Source: an uncultured Kangiella sp.
GTDB lineage: Bacteria; Pseudomonadota; Gammaproteobacteria; Enterobacterales; Kangiellaceae
NCBI GenBank assembly: GCA_947503435.1
Contig: CANNDL010000002.1
Span: forward strand, 186,001-250,000
Direction: 5' to 3'
DNA: 64,000 nt
Positions 26,067 through 36,157 of the stretch are shown one piece after another (position 1 is the stretch's first letter; every line of letters begins with the position of its first letter). The notes below the pieces were generated by a model. That model did no database searches and was not told the origin of the DNA. It was given only the letters and a program-made list of their open reading frames with translations. The translations under genes were made by a program, and so were the position numbers.

Positions 26067-26477
26067 TTATTGATCGCCTTTACCTTCATCTTTTACTTCT
26101 TCTTCAATTTTCTCTTTAACTTTATCAGTTAATTCGTCAGCTTTATCAACCGTCGCATCAACCGCTTTTTTAGCAGCGTCTTTAGTAGCATCAACCGCAT
26201 CAGCAGCCATTGCTTTGGCTCCATCAACTGTTTTTGCTGCTGCATCTTTAGTTGCATCTACTGCATCCGAAGCCATTTCTTTGGTGGCATCGGCTACGTC
26301 TGAAGCAACATCTTTAGCACCTTCAACCGTATTATCAACAACATCTTTAGTTGCATCCTTTACTGCTTCTACTGCTTCAGAAGTCTCTTTCTCAACTGCG
26401 TCTTTCTTTTCTTCGCTACAAGCCGCTACAAAAGTAGTTGCCGCTGCCATCAATGCAGCTATCGCTAATTTTTTCAT
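26067..26477 (-). CDS. Alanine-rich repeat lipoprotein
   Basis: 136 residues. Signal peptide with lipobox (LMAAATTFVAACSEEK), so it should be lipidated at the Cys. The mature part is nearly all an amphipathic helix of 11-residue-type repeats such as DAVDATKDAA, DATKDVVDNTVEGAK and TVDGAKAMAA, resembling LEA proteins or the Lpp/apolipoprotein-like coiled helices. No enzyme motif. GAGGAGGATATTACA precedes the ATG. Flanked by two terminators, hence its own transcript. Role probably structural or protective in the envelope. Confidence 0.85.
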   Translation of the reverse strand: MKKLAIAALMAAATTFVAACSEEKKDAVEKETSEAVEAVKDATKDVVDNTVEGAKDVASDVADATKEMASDAVDATKDAAAKTVDGAKAMAADAVDATKDAAKKAVDATVDKADELTDKVKEKIEEEVKDEGKGDQ

Positions 26478-26493
26478 TGTAATATCCTCCTCT

Positions 26494-26536
26494 TAAAAAA
26501 AGCCCCTTAAGTATCGCATGACACTTAAAGGGCTTT
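26494..26536 (-). terminator. Intrinsic terminator of ppsA
   Basis: AAAGCCC (26499-26505) pairs with GGGCTTT (26530-26536) and TTAAGT with ACTTAA inside it past one mismatch; the minus-strand product ends in a run of T. Lies 97 bases after the ppsA stop. Confidence 0.85.
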
Positions 26537-26632
26537 AAACAAAATTTTGTAAAATTAGCGACTTATCTCTAACTTTTAATCTAATTTAGCTACCAACTTC
26601 ACGATTTTGAATATTTCCTTAGAGTTTATGAC

Positions 26633-29056
26633 CTACTTCTTACCTAGGAACAACCAAGTTTCCAGAACGGTATCAGGATTCAAAGAAACACTATCAATTC
26701 CCTGCTCCATAAGCCACTTAGCAAAATCAGGATGATCCGAAGGGCCCTGACCACAAATACCTATATATTTGCCAGCTTTTTTACAAGCTTTAATCGCATT
26801 AGCCAGTAAAACCTTAACCGTCGGATCACGCTCATCAAACAAATGCGAAATAATGCCTGAGTCTCTATCTAAACCAAGTGATAACTGAGTTAAATCATTA
26901 GAACCTACCGAGAATCCATCAAAATACTTTAAGAAAGCATCCGCCAAAATCGCATTCGATGGTAATTCGCACATCATAATAACGCGTAAGCCATTATCGC
27001 CACGCTTAAGGCCGTTTCTTTCAAGAAGCTCAGTCACCTTTTTAGCTTCTTCTAAAGTACGCACGAACGGGATCATAACTTCTACATTGGTTAAGCCCAT
27101 CTTATTGCGAACACGTTTAATCGCTTCACATTCCATTTCAAAACATTCACGGAATTCTTTCGAGATATAACGGGATGCACCGCGGAAGCCTATCATTGGG
27201 TTTTCTTCGTGCGGCTCGTATAAATGACCACCAATCAAATTAGCATATTCATTCGATTTAAAATCAGACATACGAACGATAACTTTTTCTGGAGCAAAAG
27301 AACATGCGATGGTCGAAATACCTTCAACTAACTTGCTTATGTAAAACTCTTTTGGATTAGCGTAGCCTGCCATTTGCATGGCAATGGTTTTCTTCAACGA
27401 CTCGTCTTCAAGGTTGTTGTAATCCAATAACGCCTTCGGATGCACCCCAATCATACGATTGATAATAAATTCTAAACGCGCAAGGCCAACACCAGCGTGA
27501 GGCAAACGGGCAAAATCGAAGGCTCGATCTGGATTACCCACATTCATCATAATCTTGAATGGTAAATTAGGCATATCTGAAACCGAGTCTTTATTAATTT
27601 CGAAATCCAATAAGCCTGAATAGATATTACCAGTTTCACCTTCCGCGCAAGAAACCGTAACTTCCATACCATTTTTAATCAAATCGGTGGCATTACCACA
27701 ACCCACAACGGCAGGAATTCCTAATTCACGCGCAATAATCGCCGCATGACATGTACGACCGCCACGATTAGTAACAATCGCTGCAGCGCGCTTCATAATA
27801 GGTTCCCAATCTGGATCCGTCATATCCGTTACTAGTACATCACCAGGCTTAACTGACGCCATTTCATCAATCGAGCTAATCACCTTGGCAGTACCTTTAC
27901 CGATACGTTGTCCGATTGAACGGCCAGTAGCAACAATATCTGAAGTCGCTTTTAACTGATAACGCTCAATAACGTTCTTATCGGTACGGCTCTGTACCGT
28001 TTCAGGGCGCGCTTGAACAATATAAATTTTTCCATCAGCACCATCTTTAGCCCATTCAATATCCATTGGGCGCTTATAGTGCTTCTCAATAATTAATGCT
28101 TGTTTGGCTAGCTCTTGAATTTCGGCATTAGAAATACAAAAGTTCATGCGCTCTTTCGGGTCAACCTTAATCGTTTCGATACTCTTGTCATGATCCGTAT
28201 CTTGGGTGTAAACCATCTTAATGGCTTTACCACCAAGGGTTTTACGGACGATTGCTTGGCGACCTTGTTCAAGAGTTTGTTTATGTACATAAAACTCATC
28301 AGGGTTTACTGAGCCCTGTACAACCGTTTCACCTAAACCATATGCACCCGTGATGAATACCACGTCATTGAAGCCAGATTCTGTGTCCATAGTAAACATA
28401 ACACCCGAAGCAGCGATGTCTGAGCGAACCATTTTTTGTACGCCTGCAGACAAAGCAACTAAAGAATGCTCAAAACCTTGGTGGACACGATAAGCTATAG
28501 CTCTATCATTAAATAGTGAAGCAAATACTTCCTTTAGCGCTTTCATGACATTATCAATGCCACGAACATTCAAGAAGGTTTCTTGTTGGCCGGCAAAAGA
28601 AGCATCCGGTAAATCTTCAGCTGTTGCTGAAGAACGTACCGCAACTGCAAACTCTTCGTTAGCATCAGCTTTTAAACGAACATAAGCTTGACGAATCGCC
28701 TGCTCCATTTCAGGTAAGAAAGGTGTATCCATAACCCATTGGCGAATTTTCTTGCCTGTTGCTAATAAAAGCTCAACATCATCAACGTCTAGATCTTTTA
28801 GTTCGTCATTAATCTTTTTGTTTAAGCCAGACTGCTCTAAAAAAGAACGGAATGCATCGGCAGTAGTTGCGAATCCACCTGGAACGCTCACGCCAACATT
28901 ACTTAAATTACTAATCATCTCGCCTAGCGAGGCATTTTTTCCGCCCACACGCTCGACATCATTCATGCCTAGCTCTTCATACCAAATGACATATTCATTG
29001 GAATCGCGATTAATAAACTTAGGGGCTTTAGGTGTTTCTTGCGGTGTATTTTCCAA
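26633..29056 (-). CDS. ppsA: Phosphoenolpyruvate synthase PpsA
   Basis: 807 residues, near the usual 790-810. The N-terminal ATP-grasp domain begins with [23 protein letters not shown]; the phosphohistidine domain has [21 protein letters not shown] (phosphorylated His); the C-terminal TIM-barrel has [10 protein letters not shown] and [13 protein letters not shown] with the catalytic Cys. It makes phosphoenolpyruvate from pyruvate and ATP for gluconeogenesis. Its regulator ppsR is encoded divergently, a conserved arrangement, with 195 bases between the two starts. Confidence 0.97.
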   Translation of the reverse strand: MENTPQETPKAPKFINRDSNEYVIWYEELGMNDVERVGGKNASLGEMISNLSNVGVSVPGGFATTADAFRSFLEQSGLNKKINDELKDLDVDDVELLLATGKKIRQWVMDTPFLPEMEQAIRQAYVRLKADANEEFAVAVRSSATAEDLPDASFAGQQETFLNVRGIDNVMKALKEVFASLFNDRAIAYRVHQGFEHSLVALSAGVQKMVRSDIAASGVMFTMDTESGFNDVVFITGAYGLGETVVQGSVNPDEFYVHKQTLEQGRQAIVRKTLGGKAIKMVYTQDTDHDKSIETIKVDPKERMNFCISNAEIQELAKQALIIEKHYKRPMDIEWAKDGADGKIYIVQARPETVQSRTDKNVIERYQLKATSDIVATGRSIGQRIGKGTAKVISSIDEMASVKPGDVLVTDMTDPDWEPIMKRAAAIVTNRGGRTCHAAIIARELGIPAVVGCGNATDLIKNGMEVTVSCAEGETGNIYSGLLDFEINKDSVSDMPNLPFKIMMNVGNPDRAFDFARLPHAGVGLARLEFIINRMIGVHPKALLDYNNLEDESLKKTIAMQMAGYANPKEFYISKLVEGISTIACSFAPEKVIVRMSDFKSNEYANLIGGHLYEPHEENPMIGFRGASRYISKEFRECFEMECEAIKRVRNKMGLTNVEVMIPFVRTLEEAKKVTELLERNGLKRGDNGLRVIMMCELPSNAILADAFLKYFDGFSVGSNDLTQLSLGLDRDSGIISHLFDERDPTVKVLLANAIKACKKAGKYIGICGQGPSDHPDFAKWLMEQGIDSVSLNPDTVLETWLFLGKK

Positions 29057-29251
29057 AACTCTTCTCCTATTTAGCTTTTATTCAGTTAGTTATAATCAGC
29101 AATTGAAGTCATGCTTTAAGTTTTAAGGCTATGTTATGACCAAAAAACCGTAAATAAATCAAATGACAACTTGCTGAATCATTCACTAAATGCTTAAATT
29201 TACTAACATTTTTGCCGTTAGTGGCGCTATTTTACTGATAATTGAACAAAT

Positions 29252-30073
29252 ATGAAACGAACAGTTTTTTTTATTTCTGATCGCACAGGTATTACAGCCG
29301 AAATGCTTGGCCATTCACTGATGGCACAGTTTGAAGATGATGTAGATTTTGAGTACCACACGATCCCTTTTGTGGATGATGAAGAAAAAGCCAATAATGC
29401 GGTCACTAGAATCAATCAAACAGCGTTAAGGGACGGTACAAAGCCGATTGTTTTTGAAACCATCGTGCAGCCAGAAATTCGACAAATTATCCGTAATGCT
29501 AAAGCTATGCTATTGGACTTCTTCCATACCTATATCGATCCGCTTGAAGAAGAATTAGGCGTCGATAGCTCGTTTCGGGTTGGTAAATCCCATTCTACCG
29601 ATGATTTGCAAGCTTACGATACGCGTATGAGCGCCATAAACTTTGCTTTAAACAATGATGATGGCATGACCACGCAACAATATGATAAAGCTGACATTAT
29701 CCTTGTCGGCGCATCTCGCTGTGGTAAAACCCCTACCTCGCTTTATATGGCGATGCAGTTTGGTATATTCGCAGCTAACTACCCTTTCACCGAGGAAGAC
29801 ATCCCTAATATTAAATTAAACCAGGGATTAGCGAGTAACAAACAGAAAATTTATGGCTTGACCATTGATCCAATGCGCTTGCACGAAATAAGAAATGAAC
29901 GTCGCCCCAATTCAAAATACTCCTCAATGCCGCAGTGCATGCTTGAAGTAAGAGAAGTGGAAGCACTTTATCGACGTGAAAATATTCCTTTTATCAATAC
30001 CACCTCACGATCAGTTGAAGAACTGGCAGTAAAGATTATGGCGGATACGGGGATAGAGAGAAGGATTTACTAG
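29252..30073 (+). CDS. ppsR: Phosphoenolpyruvate synthase regulatory protein (bifunctional kinase/phosphorylase)
   Basis: 273 residues of the DUF299/PSRP family. RTVFFISDRTGITAEMLGHSLMAQF starts the protein, VGASRCGKTPTSLYMAMQFG is the P-loop, and GLTIDPMRLHEIRNERRP is a family signature. It phosphorylates PEP synthase with ADP and removes the phosphate with Pi, switching the enzyme off and on. Divergent from ppsA. A small membrane-protein frame begins directly after its stop. Confidence 0.96.
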   Translation: MKRTVFFISDRTGITAEMLGHSLMAQFEDDVDFEYHTIPFVDDEEKANNAVTRINQTALRDGTKPIVFETIVQPEIRQIIRNAKAMLLDFFHTYIDPLEEELGVDSSFRVGKSHSTDDLQAYDTRMSAINFALNNDDGMTTQQYDKADIILVGASRCGKTPTSLYMAMQFGIFAANYPFTEEDIPNIKLNQGLASNKQKIYGLTIDPMRLHEIRNERRPNSKYSSMPQCMLEVREVEALYRRENIPFINTTSRSVEELAVKIMADTGIERRIY

Positions 30074-30268
30074 TTGAAAAAATTAAGCTTTATTGCAAGC
30101 GTGAGTTTTTACCTGTCTATAGCGTTAATTCTATTATTACCAAGAATTTATCCAGGATTCACTTCTAATCATTTTTTAATATATTTATGTATCTGTTTTG
30201 TTGGCTTCGCATCTGCTGGCTTTGGCATTTATTATCAATTTTTCTATAAATATAAAAAAAACAGATAA
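30074..30268 (+). CDS. Possible small two-helix membrane protein after ppsR
   Basis: 64 residues starting at a TTG that immediately follows the ppsR TAG; AAGGA lies about 10 bases upstream, so re-initiation is plausible. Two hydrophobic stretches (SFYLSIALILLLPRIYP and LIYLCICFVGFASAGFGIYY) and a basic tail (YKYKKNR) look like a real membrane protein rather than random coding. No family recognised. Convergent with astE, 8 bases away. Uncertain because of the TTG start and short length. Confidence 0.5.
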   Translation: MKKLSFIASVSFYLSIALILLLPRIYPGFTSNHFLIYLCICFVGFASAGFGIYYQFFYKYKKNR

Positions 30269-30276
30269 AATTACCT

Positions 30277-31320
30277 TTATTTTTTAACCACCAAACCCAT
30301 TCTTTGCCCTACTGGCACTTTATTATTTGGAAAAACAATAGCCTCGCCGTCTTCTTCTACTAGATAAGAATTTTTACCCGCATCTAATAACAACTCACCT
30401 TTATTAAATTGAGTGAAGTTAGCGGTATTAGCAGAATCAAAACCTAACTCATCCATTTCCGAGTGACGTATCAATTCCGTTTTAACCTGATACAAATTGG
30501 CGTCATCAATTTCCGGCATAGATTCAAATTCATATTGGCCGGTTAATTGTTGGGTTAAAGCTTGTTCAAATTGCAAAAAATCTTCACGATTATTTTCGCC
30601 AAAGGGTTTTACTTTTCCCAATTCTAAAGTAAATCCATGCGCGTTAAATTTATCGGTGGAAAAATATGAGAACGTGGTTCCTGGTTTATGATAAAGCAAA
30701 ATGGTTTCAATACCTGCGTCTATCAAAAACCGAATTTGTGACTTGGAGTGCTTTCTATCTTTTAAATAAGGATAAATAGCGAACTTCTGATGTAAAGATG
30801 GCTTGATGGCCGTATGCAAATCATAATGGATTTTAACTTGCCCCAGACCAGCTTGTTCAGGCTCTTCTACGGCAGCTTGACTAAAAAAGCTAGTGACATG
30901 TTGCTCCAAAGCTTTAGCTCGATGAGCTTCCTCGCTGGCGTCAGCATCATCCAAATAGTTTTTCCATTCACCACAAAACAAACGATTTAAGTTAAACCCT
31001 GTAAAGCGTTCTTCTTTAAGCATAGCTCGAGGATTGCCAATAATAACCAACAAATTAACTGCCAGTTCTATTTCTCGCTGTAATATCCTTGATACCAAAT
31101 CTGAAAGAATTTCTATTGGCGCGGTTTCATTACCATGCACCCCAGCAGATAGAACTAACCGCACATTCGACGGCTGATTTGGAATTATTTCTAAAACACC
31201 CGCATCTTTGAAATGCACTTCAAATTTTTCTAACGATAAACTAAATGGGGCAATCGAATCCGGTGATTGTGATACAAACTCGATCAAATTAAAGTTTTGG
31301 CAATACTCAACTGGGTTCAT
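30277..31320 (-). CDS. astE: Succinylglutamate desuccinylase AstE
   Basis: 347 residues, standard AstE length. LSAGVHGNETAPIEIL carries the zinc His and Glu, HYDLHTAIK the second zinc His, and GFTLELGK the catalytic Glu region; FNLNRLF is also conserved. It splits N-succinylglutamate to glutamate and succinate, the last step of arginine breakdown by the succinyltransferase route. No other ast genes are in the window; it is third in an operon after rmuC and an M23 peptidase, two bases after the peptidase stop. Confidence 0.92.
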   Translation of the reverse strand: MNPVEYCQNFNLIEFVSQSPDSIAPFSLSLEKFEVHFKDAGVLEIIPNQPSNVRLVLSAGVHGNETAPIEILSDLVSRILQREIELAVNLLVIIGNPRAMLKEERFTGFNLNRLFCGEWKNYLDDADASEEAHRAKALEQHVTSFFSQAAVEEPEQAGLGQVKIHYDLHTAIKPSLHQKFAIYPYLKDRKHSKSQIRFLIDAGIETILLYHKPGTTFSYFSTDKFNAHGFTLELGKVKPFGENNREDFLQFEQALTQQLTGQYEFESMPEIDDANLYQVKTELIRHSEMDELGFDSANTANFTQFNKGELLLDAGKNSYLVEEDGEAIVFPNNKVPVGQRMGLVVKK

Positions 31321-31322
31321 AA

Positions 31323-32183
31323 CTATTCCTTATCTGAACGTTTTTGAGAGTTTCCTTCGGTAAACGGCGGTACTAACAACTGTGGATCGAGCCGTGATTT
31401 AAACCAATTAATACGCCAATCTAAATGCGGGCCTGTCGCCCTGCCTGTTGCTCCAATAGTAGCGATTTTCTCGCCTTGTTTTATTTCTTGTCCGTCTTTT
31501 ACATCAATCGAATTTAGATGAATAAAGGTCGAACTAACACCGAAGCCATGATCGACTATAAGTGTACCACCAGAATAGAACATATCCTCGTGCACCAGTC
31601 TCACTATTCCATCTGCCGGAGCAACAACTTCTGTGCCAGTGGGTGCGGCGACATCAACACCATAATGCGGGCGTTTCGGATCACCATTAAGCACTCGCTG
31701 ACTACCGTAAAAGCCGCTTAAACGACCTTTTGCTGGCCAAATAAAGTCTTGCATGAATGATTTAACGTCAGACGTTTTAGCACGTGCTGAACCAACCATA
31801 GCCCCTTCCTTGCGAATACGGGCCAATACTTCTGGCTTCATAGGATTAACTTTACTCGGTGGAAGCCCATCCACACGCTCAATATTGTATTCCCTTTGTC
31901 GAATAACCAATGGCTGTTCAACTTTTTGCCTACCATTCGTCAAGGTTAAGTTTGCATTTGACTCAAAATCACGATGAAAGCCAAATACAAAGTAACCGTC
32001 TTCCGATACTTTCAAATCAGTACCATTAAAGGCGACCTTAGTATTAGGCGCTGCTTGACCAATGACTAAGCCCCCTTGAGTGAAATCTCCTTTTAAAGAT
32101 AGCAACAACGGCTGCTTTGAATTTGCCAAAGCACTGCCAGCTATAGCAATAAAAATTAAGGTACTGGTAATTATATTTTTCAT
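31323..32183 (-). CDS. Exported M23 family metallopeptidase
   Basis: 286 residues with a signal peptide (MKNIITSTLIFIAIAGSALA), an N-terminal domain of about 125 residues and a LytM/M23 domain: RPHYGVDVAAPTGTEVVAPADG (zinc His and Asp) and GPHLDWRINWF. The second HxH motif of classical LytM reads HLD here, a variant common in one proteobacterial subgroup as I recall. Acts on peptidoglycan cross-links or activates amidases in the periplasm. Its ATG shares one base with the rmuC stop (TAATG), so it is tightly coupled to rmuC. Confidence 0.9.
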   Translation of the reverse strand: MKNIITSTLIFIAIAGSALANSKQPLLLSLKGDFTQGGLVIGQAAPNTKVAFNGTDLKVSEDGYFVFGFHRDFESNANLTLTNGRQKVEQPLVIRQREYNIERVDGLPPSKVNPMKPEVLARIRKEGAMVGSARAKTSDVKSFMQDFIWPAKGRLSGFYGSQRVLNGDPKRPHYGVDVAAPTGTEVVAPADGIVRLVHEDMFYSGGTLIVDHGFGVSSTFIHLNSIDVKDGQEIKQGEKIATIGATGRATGPHLDWRINWFKSRLDPQLLVPPFTEGNSQKRSDKE

Positions 32184-33670
32184 TATTTTGATTCCAACGT
32201 TTTTACTGACTCTACTTCCAAGCCTGGGTCTAACTCTTCTTCTGGTAACTGCACCTGTTCAATCTTATCAAAACGGTTGCTAATTTTATCTGCAGAAGTG
32301 GTGATTTCTTTTACATCTTTGGTGACATTTTCTATATGGCGCGACAAATTAGTCATACGACTTCTAAAACGACCAAAGTCTTTCGATAACATCGATAGGT
32401 GCTCTTGAATAATATGCACCTGCTTACGCGTGGCTTCATCTTTTAAAACCGCACTGGCAGTAGTTAGCAAAGCCATCATGGTAGTAGGCGAGACCATCCA
32501 AACCTTAGACTGCTGAGCATACTCAACAATACCTGGGTGATGAGCATGTATTTCTGCAAAAATGGCTTCTGCCGGGATAAACATAACTGCCCCTGGCGCC
32601 GTCTCACGTTCGAGAATGTATTTCGAAGCGATGTCATTAACATGCTTCTTAACATCTTTGGTAAATTGACTTTGTGCTTGTCGACGTTCGATTTCCGATA
32701 AATCATGATCCATCATTCGCTGAAAATTTTCTAAAGGAAATTTGGCATCGACTCCAATAGTTCCGGTTGGCTCCGGTAAAAACAAAGCGCAATCAACAAT
32801 CTTTTTATTACTAAAAGTATATTGAAATTGATAAGCATTAGTTGGCATCACATTTTGCACTAATGATTCGAGCTGAACTTCGCCAAAAGCACCGCGCGAG
32901 CGTTTATCCGCCAGAATCTCTTGCAAACTGACCACATTACTAGATAGCTCGGTAATTTTCTTTTGCGCATCATCAATCAATGCTAAGCGCTTTAAAACAT
33001 CTTGGAAAGTTTTTGTGGTTTTTTCAAAGCCATCGGCCAGTCGCTTTTCAACTTGCCCGCTGATTTCTTTAAGTCTTTCATCGGTGGTTTGAGTTAAGCC
33101 TGACATATTTTTATCAAATGATTCGGCTTGAGTTTTAAGGGAATTACTCAACTCTTCTCGAACATCCTTAATGCCACGCCTAAATTGGCTGTGCAGTAAT
33201 TCTTGAGAATCTTTTTGGTTATGCGCGATCTGCTCTTTCAAATGCTGAATGGTGTTTTGCACCTGCTCTTTAAACTGAAACAACTCTTTTTGTTGTTTCT
33301 CAGTAGAAGCTCCCATTGTTCCGCCAAGCTTTTCACCAAATAGGTTAAAACCGGTTTGTAACTTGTTCTCAAATTGGCCAAAAGACTCGGTTAGCTTTGT
33401 TTGATTTGCTCCAAGCTTTTCAATAAGGTTCTCCGAGACTTTATATTGCTGCTCACCTAGTCGGACAAATTCGAGCTGCTGTTGCTTGGCTAAAGCGTCC
33501 TGCTTCAAGTCAATGTCATTAAAGAAAGCTCGAGCCTTTTCAAGTTCATTAAGTTGTGCTTGAAGCTTCTTCTTGGTTTGCCCACTTTGAAGCAAAAGAA
33601 GAATCATAATCCCGATAAGCAGTGTGATAACAATACTTTCAGCGGGGTGATTTTGAATAAGTTCTATCAA
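32183..33670 (-). CDS. rmuC: DNA recombination protein RmuC
   Basis: 495 residues. One membrane anchor (SIVITLLIGIMILLLLQS, residues about 12-29), a long coiled coil with many Gln, Lys and Glu (about 30-245) and the RmuC nuclease-like domain from RGAFGEVQLESLVQNVMP through DAKFPLENFQRMM and VMFIPAEAIFAEIHAHHP. RmuC limits recombination between short repeats and has been linked to phage defence in recent work. First gene of an operon with M23 peptidase and astE. Confidence 0.94.
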   Translation of the reverse strand: MIELIQNHPAESIVITLLIGIMILLLLQSGQTKKKLQAQLNELEKARAFFNDIDLKQDALAKQQQLEFVRLGEQQYKVSENLIEKLGANQTKLTESFGQFENKLQTGFNLFGEKLGGTMGASTEKQQKELFQFKEQVQNTIQHLKEQIAHNQKDSQELLHSQFRRGIKDVREELSNSLKTQAESFDKNMSGLTQTTDERLKEISGQVEKRLADGFEKTTKTFQDVLKRLALIDDAQKKITELSSNVVSLQEILADKRSRGAFGEVQLESLVQNVMPTNAYQFQYTFSNKKIVDCALFLPEPTGTIGVDAKFPLENFQRMMDHDLSEIERRQAQSQFTKDVKKHVNDIASKYILERETAPGAVMFIPAEAIFAEIHAHHPGIVEYAQQSKVWMVSPTTMMALLTTASAVLKDEATRKQVHIIQEHLSMLSKDFGRFRSRMTNLSRHIENVTKDVKEITTSADKISNRFDKIEQVQLPEEELDPGLEVESVKTLESK

Positions 33671-33780
33671 TGTAATTATTATAACTTGCTGATACCTGCG
33701 CAGATTGTATCAAAATTATCATGGGTTCGCTGTAATTTACTAAGAAGTATTAGCCGGTTCATAACTCTAATATTAAGCTC

Positions 33781-33809
33781 TTGTAATAATAAAGTTAATC
33801 CCATATAAA
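33781..33809 (+). promoter_or_regulatory. Sigma-70 type promoter of the S9 peptidase gene
   Basis: TTGTAA at 33781-33786 and TATAAA at 33804-33809 with a 17-base spacer; both are close to consensus. Predicted start of transcription about 33816, some 30 bases before the ATG at 33848. Confidence 0.6.
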
Positions 33810-33847
33810 GATAAGATTACTAAATCTACCTGCATGGAAATAAGCTT

Positions 33848-35833
33848 ATGAAAAGAATTTTAGTAGCAACCGCCCTCTCCTTATTGTTTGCTCCCAATAT
33901 CAATGCGCTCGAGAAAAGAACTCTACACAGCGGCAACCTAGTGTTAGAGGACATTCCTATTATTCCCGAACAAATCAAACTTGACCTTAATAGATATCAA
34001 AATGTACGTTCGGCTAGTTTTCAAGGTTGGGTTAATGATGACAATAGTATTTTAATCAGTACTCGTTTTGGTGATGTTAATCAATTGCATCGAGTTGACA
34101 AGGCTGCTGGCGCTAGACATCAATTAACTTTTTTTGATGAGCCTATTGGCCAAGTCGAAGTTCAACCTAACCAGAATGCTTTGGCCTTTACCATGGATGC
34201 TGGCGGTAATGAATATTCACAGATATTCATGCTAGATATGGAAACCGGCACTCACAAAATGCTCACTGACGGTGAGTCTCGTAATCGAGCCTTAACTTGG
34301 AACAGAGACGGCGACAAACTTGCCTTCCAAAGTACCAAGAGAAATGGTACTTCAAATGACATATGGGTCGCCAGCTTCAAAGATAAGGATGCGCCAGAAC
34401 AAAAGATTGCAATCGAATCTACAGATGGTAGCTGGTGGGGTCCAACATCTTTTAACAACTCTAGCGATAAGCTCTTAGCCCAAAGGTATGTCTCGGCAAA
34501 TCAGTCCATGATTTACCTAAAAGATTTCAAATCCGACGCTTTGACGTTGTTAGCAGGAGATGAGCAGAAGAAATCCCGTAACTATGGTCTAGACTTCACT
34601 GCGGACGGCAAAAATATTTTCTTACTAACCGATCGTTATAGTGATTTTAACCACTTGGTATTACGCAATATCCAATCGGGTAAGGAAACCATTATTACTA
34701 AAGATATCCCATGGGATATTAATCAGTTTGTCCTGAATAAAGACAAAACTATGGCAGCTTTTTCCGCCAATGAAGACGGCATCAGCAAGCTTTACTTGCT
34801 CGATACCAATAATTTCAACTATTACTCCATCAAAATCCCTGTTGGCATTGTCTATAACTTATCTTTTAACGATAGTGGTAACAAACTTGCTTTAGTCATT
34901 AACACTCCCCAATCACCAGCAGATGTTTATGCCTTAGATATCAATGAAAAAAGCTTAATTGCATCAAAACTTGATCGATGGACCTATAGCGAAGTTGGTG
35001 GCTTAAACACCAACAATTTTGTAGTTCCAGAATTAGTTCATTACCCTACGTTTGATACCAATGATGGCAAACCGCGAAAAATTCCTGCTTTTGTTTATAA
35101 GCCCAAAGCCAAAGGGCCTCACCCGGTCATTATCAGTATTCATGGCGGGCCAGAAGGTCAATATCGCCCCTACTTCAGTAGCACCTATCAACTGTGGCTC
35201 AAACAACTCGGGGCCGCGGTAATAGCACCCAATGTTCGTGGTTCTGCTGGATATGGTAAAGAGTATGTGGCTCTAGATAATGGTTTTCAGCGTGAAGATT
35301 CAGTAAAAGATATTGGCGCGCTATTAGACTGGATCAAAACTCAGCCTGATTTAGATGAGAACCGAGTAGCGGTTATTGGTGGCAGTTACGGAGGCTATAT
35401 GGTCTTGGCAAGCGCAGTTCATTATAGCGATAAGTTAAAAGCTGCAGTGGATATTGTTGGTATATCAAACTTCGTAACTTTCCTTAAAAACACCAAAAGT
35501 TATCGTCGTGATTTAAGACGAGTGGAATATGGAGATGAGCGTGATCCCGAGATGAATAAACACTTAGAGGCCATAAGTCCCAATAACCATATCGATAAAA
35601 TCAATGTGCCCTTATTTGTGGTTCAAGGTGAAAATGATCCTCGCGTACCGGTAACTGAAGCCATACAGATTGTGGAAGGTATGCGTAAAAATGGTCATAA
35701 AGTTTGGTATATGAATGCCTTAAATGAAGGCCACGGCTATAGAAAAAAAGAAAATCGTGATAGCTACCAACAAGCTACAGTGCTGTTTTTTAAGCAATTT
35801 TTGCTAGGGAAAAATACGCCAACTAAAAAGTAA
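33848..35833 (+). CDS. Exported S9 family prolyl-oligopeptidase-like serine peptidase
   Basis: 661 residues. Signal peptide MKRILVATALSLLFAPNINA; then a seven-bladed propeller-like region (residues about 40-390) and an alpha/beta hydrolase domain with the nucleophile motif VIGGSYGGYM, the DPRVPVTEA acid segment and NEGHGYRKKEN with the catalytic His. Cleaves peptides, likely as acylaminoacyl- or dipeptidyl-type enzyme in the periplasm. A second S9 peptidase of different subfamily is at 42696. Own promoter at 33781 and terminator at 35907. Confidence 0.94.
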   Translation: MKRILVATALSLLFAPNINALEKRTLHSGNLVLEDIPIIPEQIKLDLNRYQNVRSASFQGWVNDDNSILISTRFGDVNQLHRVDKAAGARHQLTFFDEPIGQVEVQPNQNALAFTMDAGGNEYSQIFMLDMETGTHKMLTDGESRNRALTWNRDGDKLAFQSTKRNGTSNDIWVASFKDKDAPEQKIAIESTDGSWWGPTSFNNSSDKLLAQRYVSANQSMIYLKDFKSDALTLLAGDEQKKSRNYGLDFTADGKNIFLLTDRYSDFNHLVLRNIQSGKETIITKDIPWDINQFVLNKDKTMAAFSANEDGISKLYLLDTNNFNYYSIKIPVGIVYNLSFNDSGNKLALVINTPQSPADVYALDINEKSLIASKLDRWTYSEVGGLNTNNFVVPELVHYPTFDTNDGKPRKIPAFVYKPKAKGPHPVIISIHGGPEGQYRPYFSSTYQLWLKQLGAAVIAPNVRGSAGYGKEYVALDNGFQREDSVKDIGALLDWIKTQPDLDENRVAVIGGSYGGYMVLASAVHYSDKLKAAVDIVGISNFVTFLKNTKSYRRDLRRVEYGDERDPEMNKHLEAISPNNHIDKINVPLFVVQGENDPRVPVTEAIQIVEGMRKNGHKVWYMNALNEGHGYRKKENRDSYQQATVLFFKQFLLGKNTPTKK

Positions 35834-35906
35834 CAGTCTCAAGCTAAGCGCATCTTATGCTATATGAGTTGCGCTTTAACAACGTAAGGCTTTAAGTTTC
35901 AGGCAT

Positions 35907-35934
35907 AAAAAAACCCGCTAAAAAGCGGGTTTTT
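35907..35934. terminator. Bidirectional intrinsic terminator between the S9 peptidase gene and tRNA-Glu
   Basis: AAAAACCCGC at 35909-35918 pairs with GCGGGTTTTT at 35925-35934 around a TAAAAA loop; T runs occur on both strands. Serves both the peptidase and the minus-strand tRNA. Confidence 0.9.
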
Positions 35935-35939
35935 AAAGA

Positions 35940-36015
35940 TGGTATCCCGTAGGGGAGTCGAACCCCTGTTACCGCCGTGAAAGGGCGGTGTCCTAGGCCT
36001 CTAGACGAACGGGAC
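35940..36015 (-). tRNA. tRNA-Glu (anticodon TTC)
   Basis: On the minus strand the 76-base sequence begins GTCCCGTTCGTCTAGAGGCC and ends TACCA with the CCA encoded. Anticodon loop CCTTTCACG gives TTC; the T arm reads GGGGTTCGACTCCCC. The acceptor stem closes with a G-T wobble at position 1-72. Matches the tRNA-Glu pattern of gammaproteobacteria. A frame for a 69-residue protein across it is spurious. Confidence 0.97.
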
Positions 36016-36072
36016 ACAGTGCTAATTTGAGCGATTTGTAGCTGAGTAAGCTTTCCCTCAAACGCGGGCGCA

Positions 36073-36101
36073 ATATTAATGGCAGATTGCACCTTTGTCA
36101 A
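36073..36101 (-). promoter_or_regulatory. Promoter of tRNA-Glu
   Basis: On the minus strand TTGACA (36096-36101), a 17-base spacer and TAATAT (36073-36078), followed by a GC-rich discriminator TGCGCCCG, the hallmark of stringently controlled stable-RNA promoters. Confidence 0.8.
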
Positions 36102-36157
36102 AAGAATATTACACTTTTTTTTAAATTATCTGTTATTTTAAGAGGATTGACGAGAAT

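Noticed and set aside
32080-33808. Several plus-strand frames within rmuC and the M23 peptidase gene
   Set aside because: Opposite-strand shadows of real coding sequence, without ribosome sites or recognisable domains.
35892-36101. 69-residue minus-strand frame across tRNA-Glu
   Set aside because: It covers the whole tRNA and its promoter; the translated text is the tRNA sequence read as codons.
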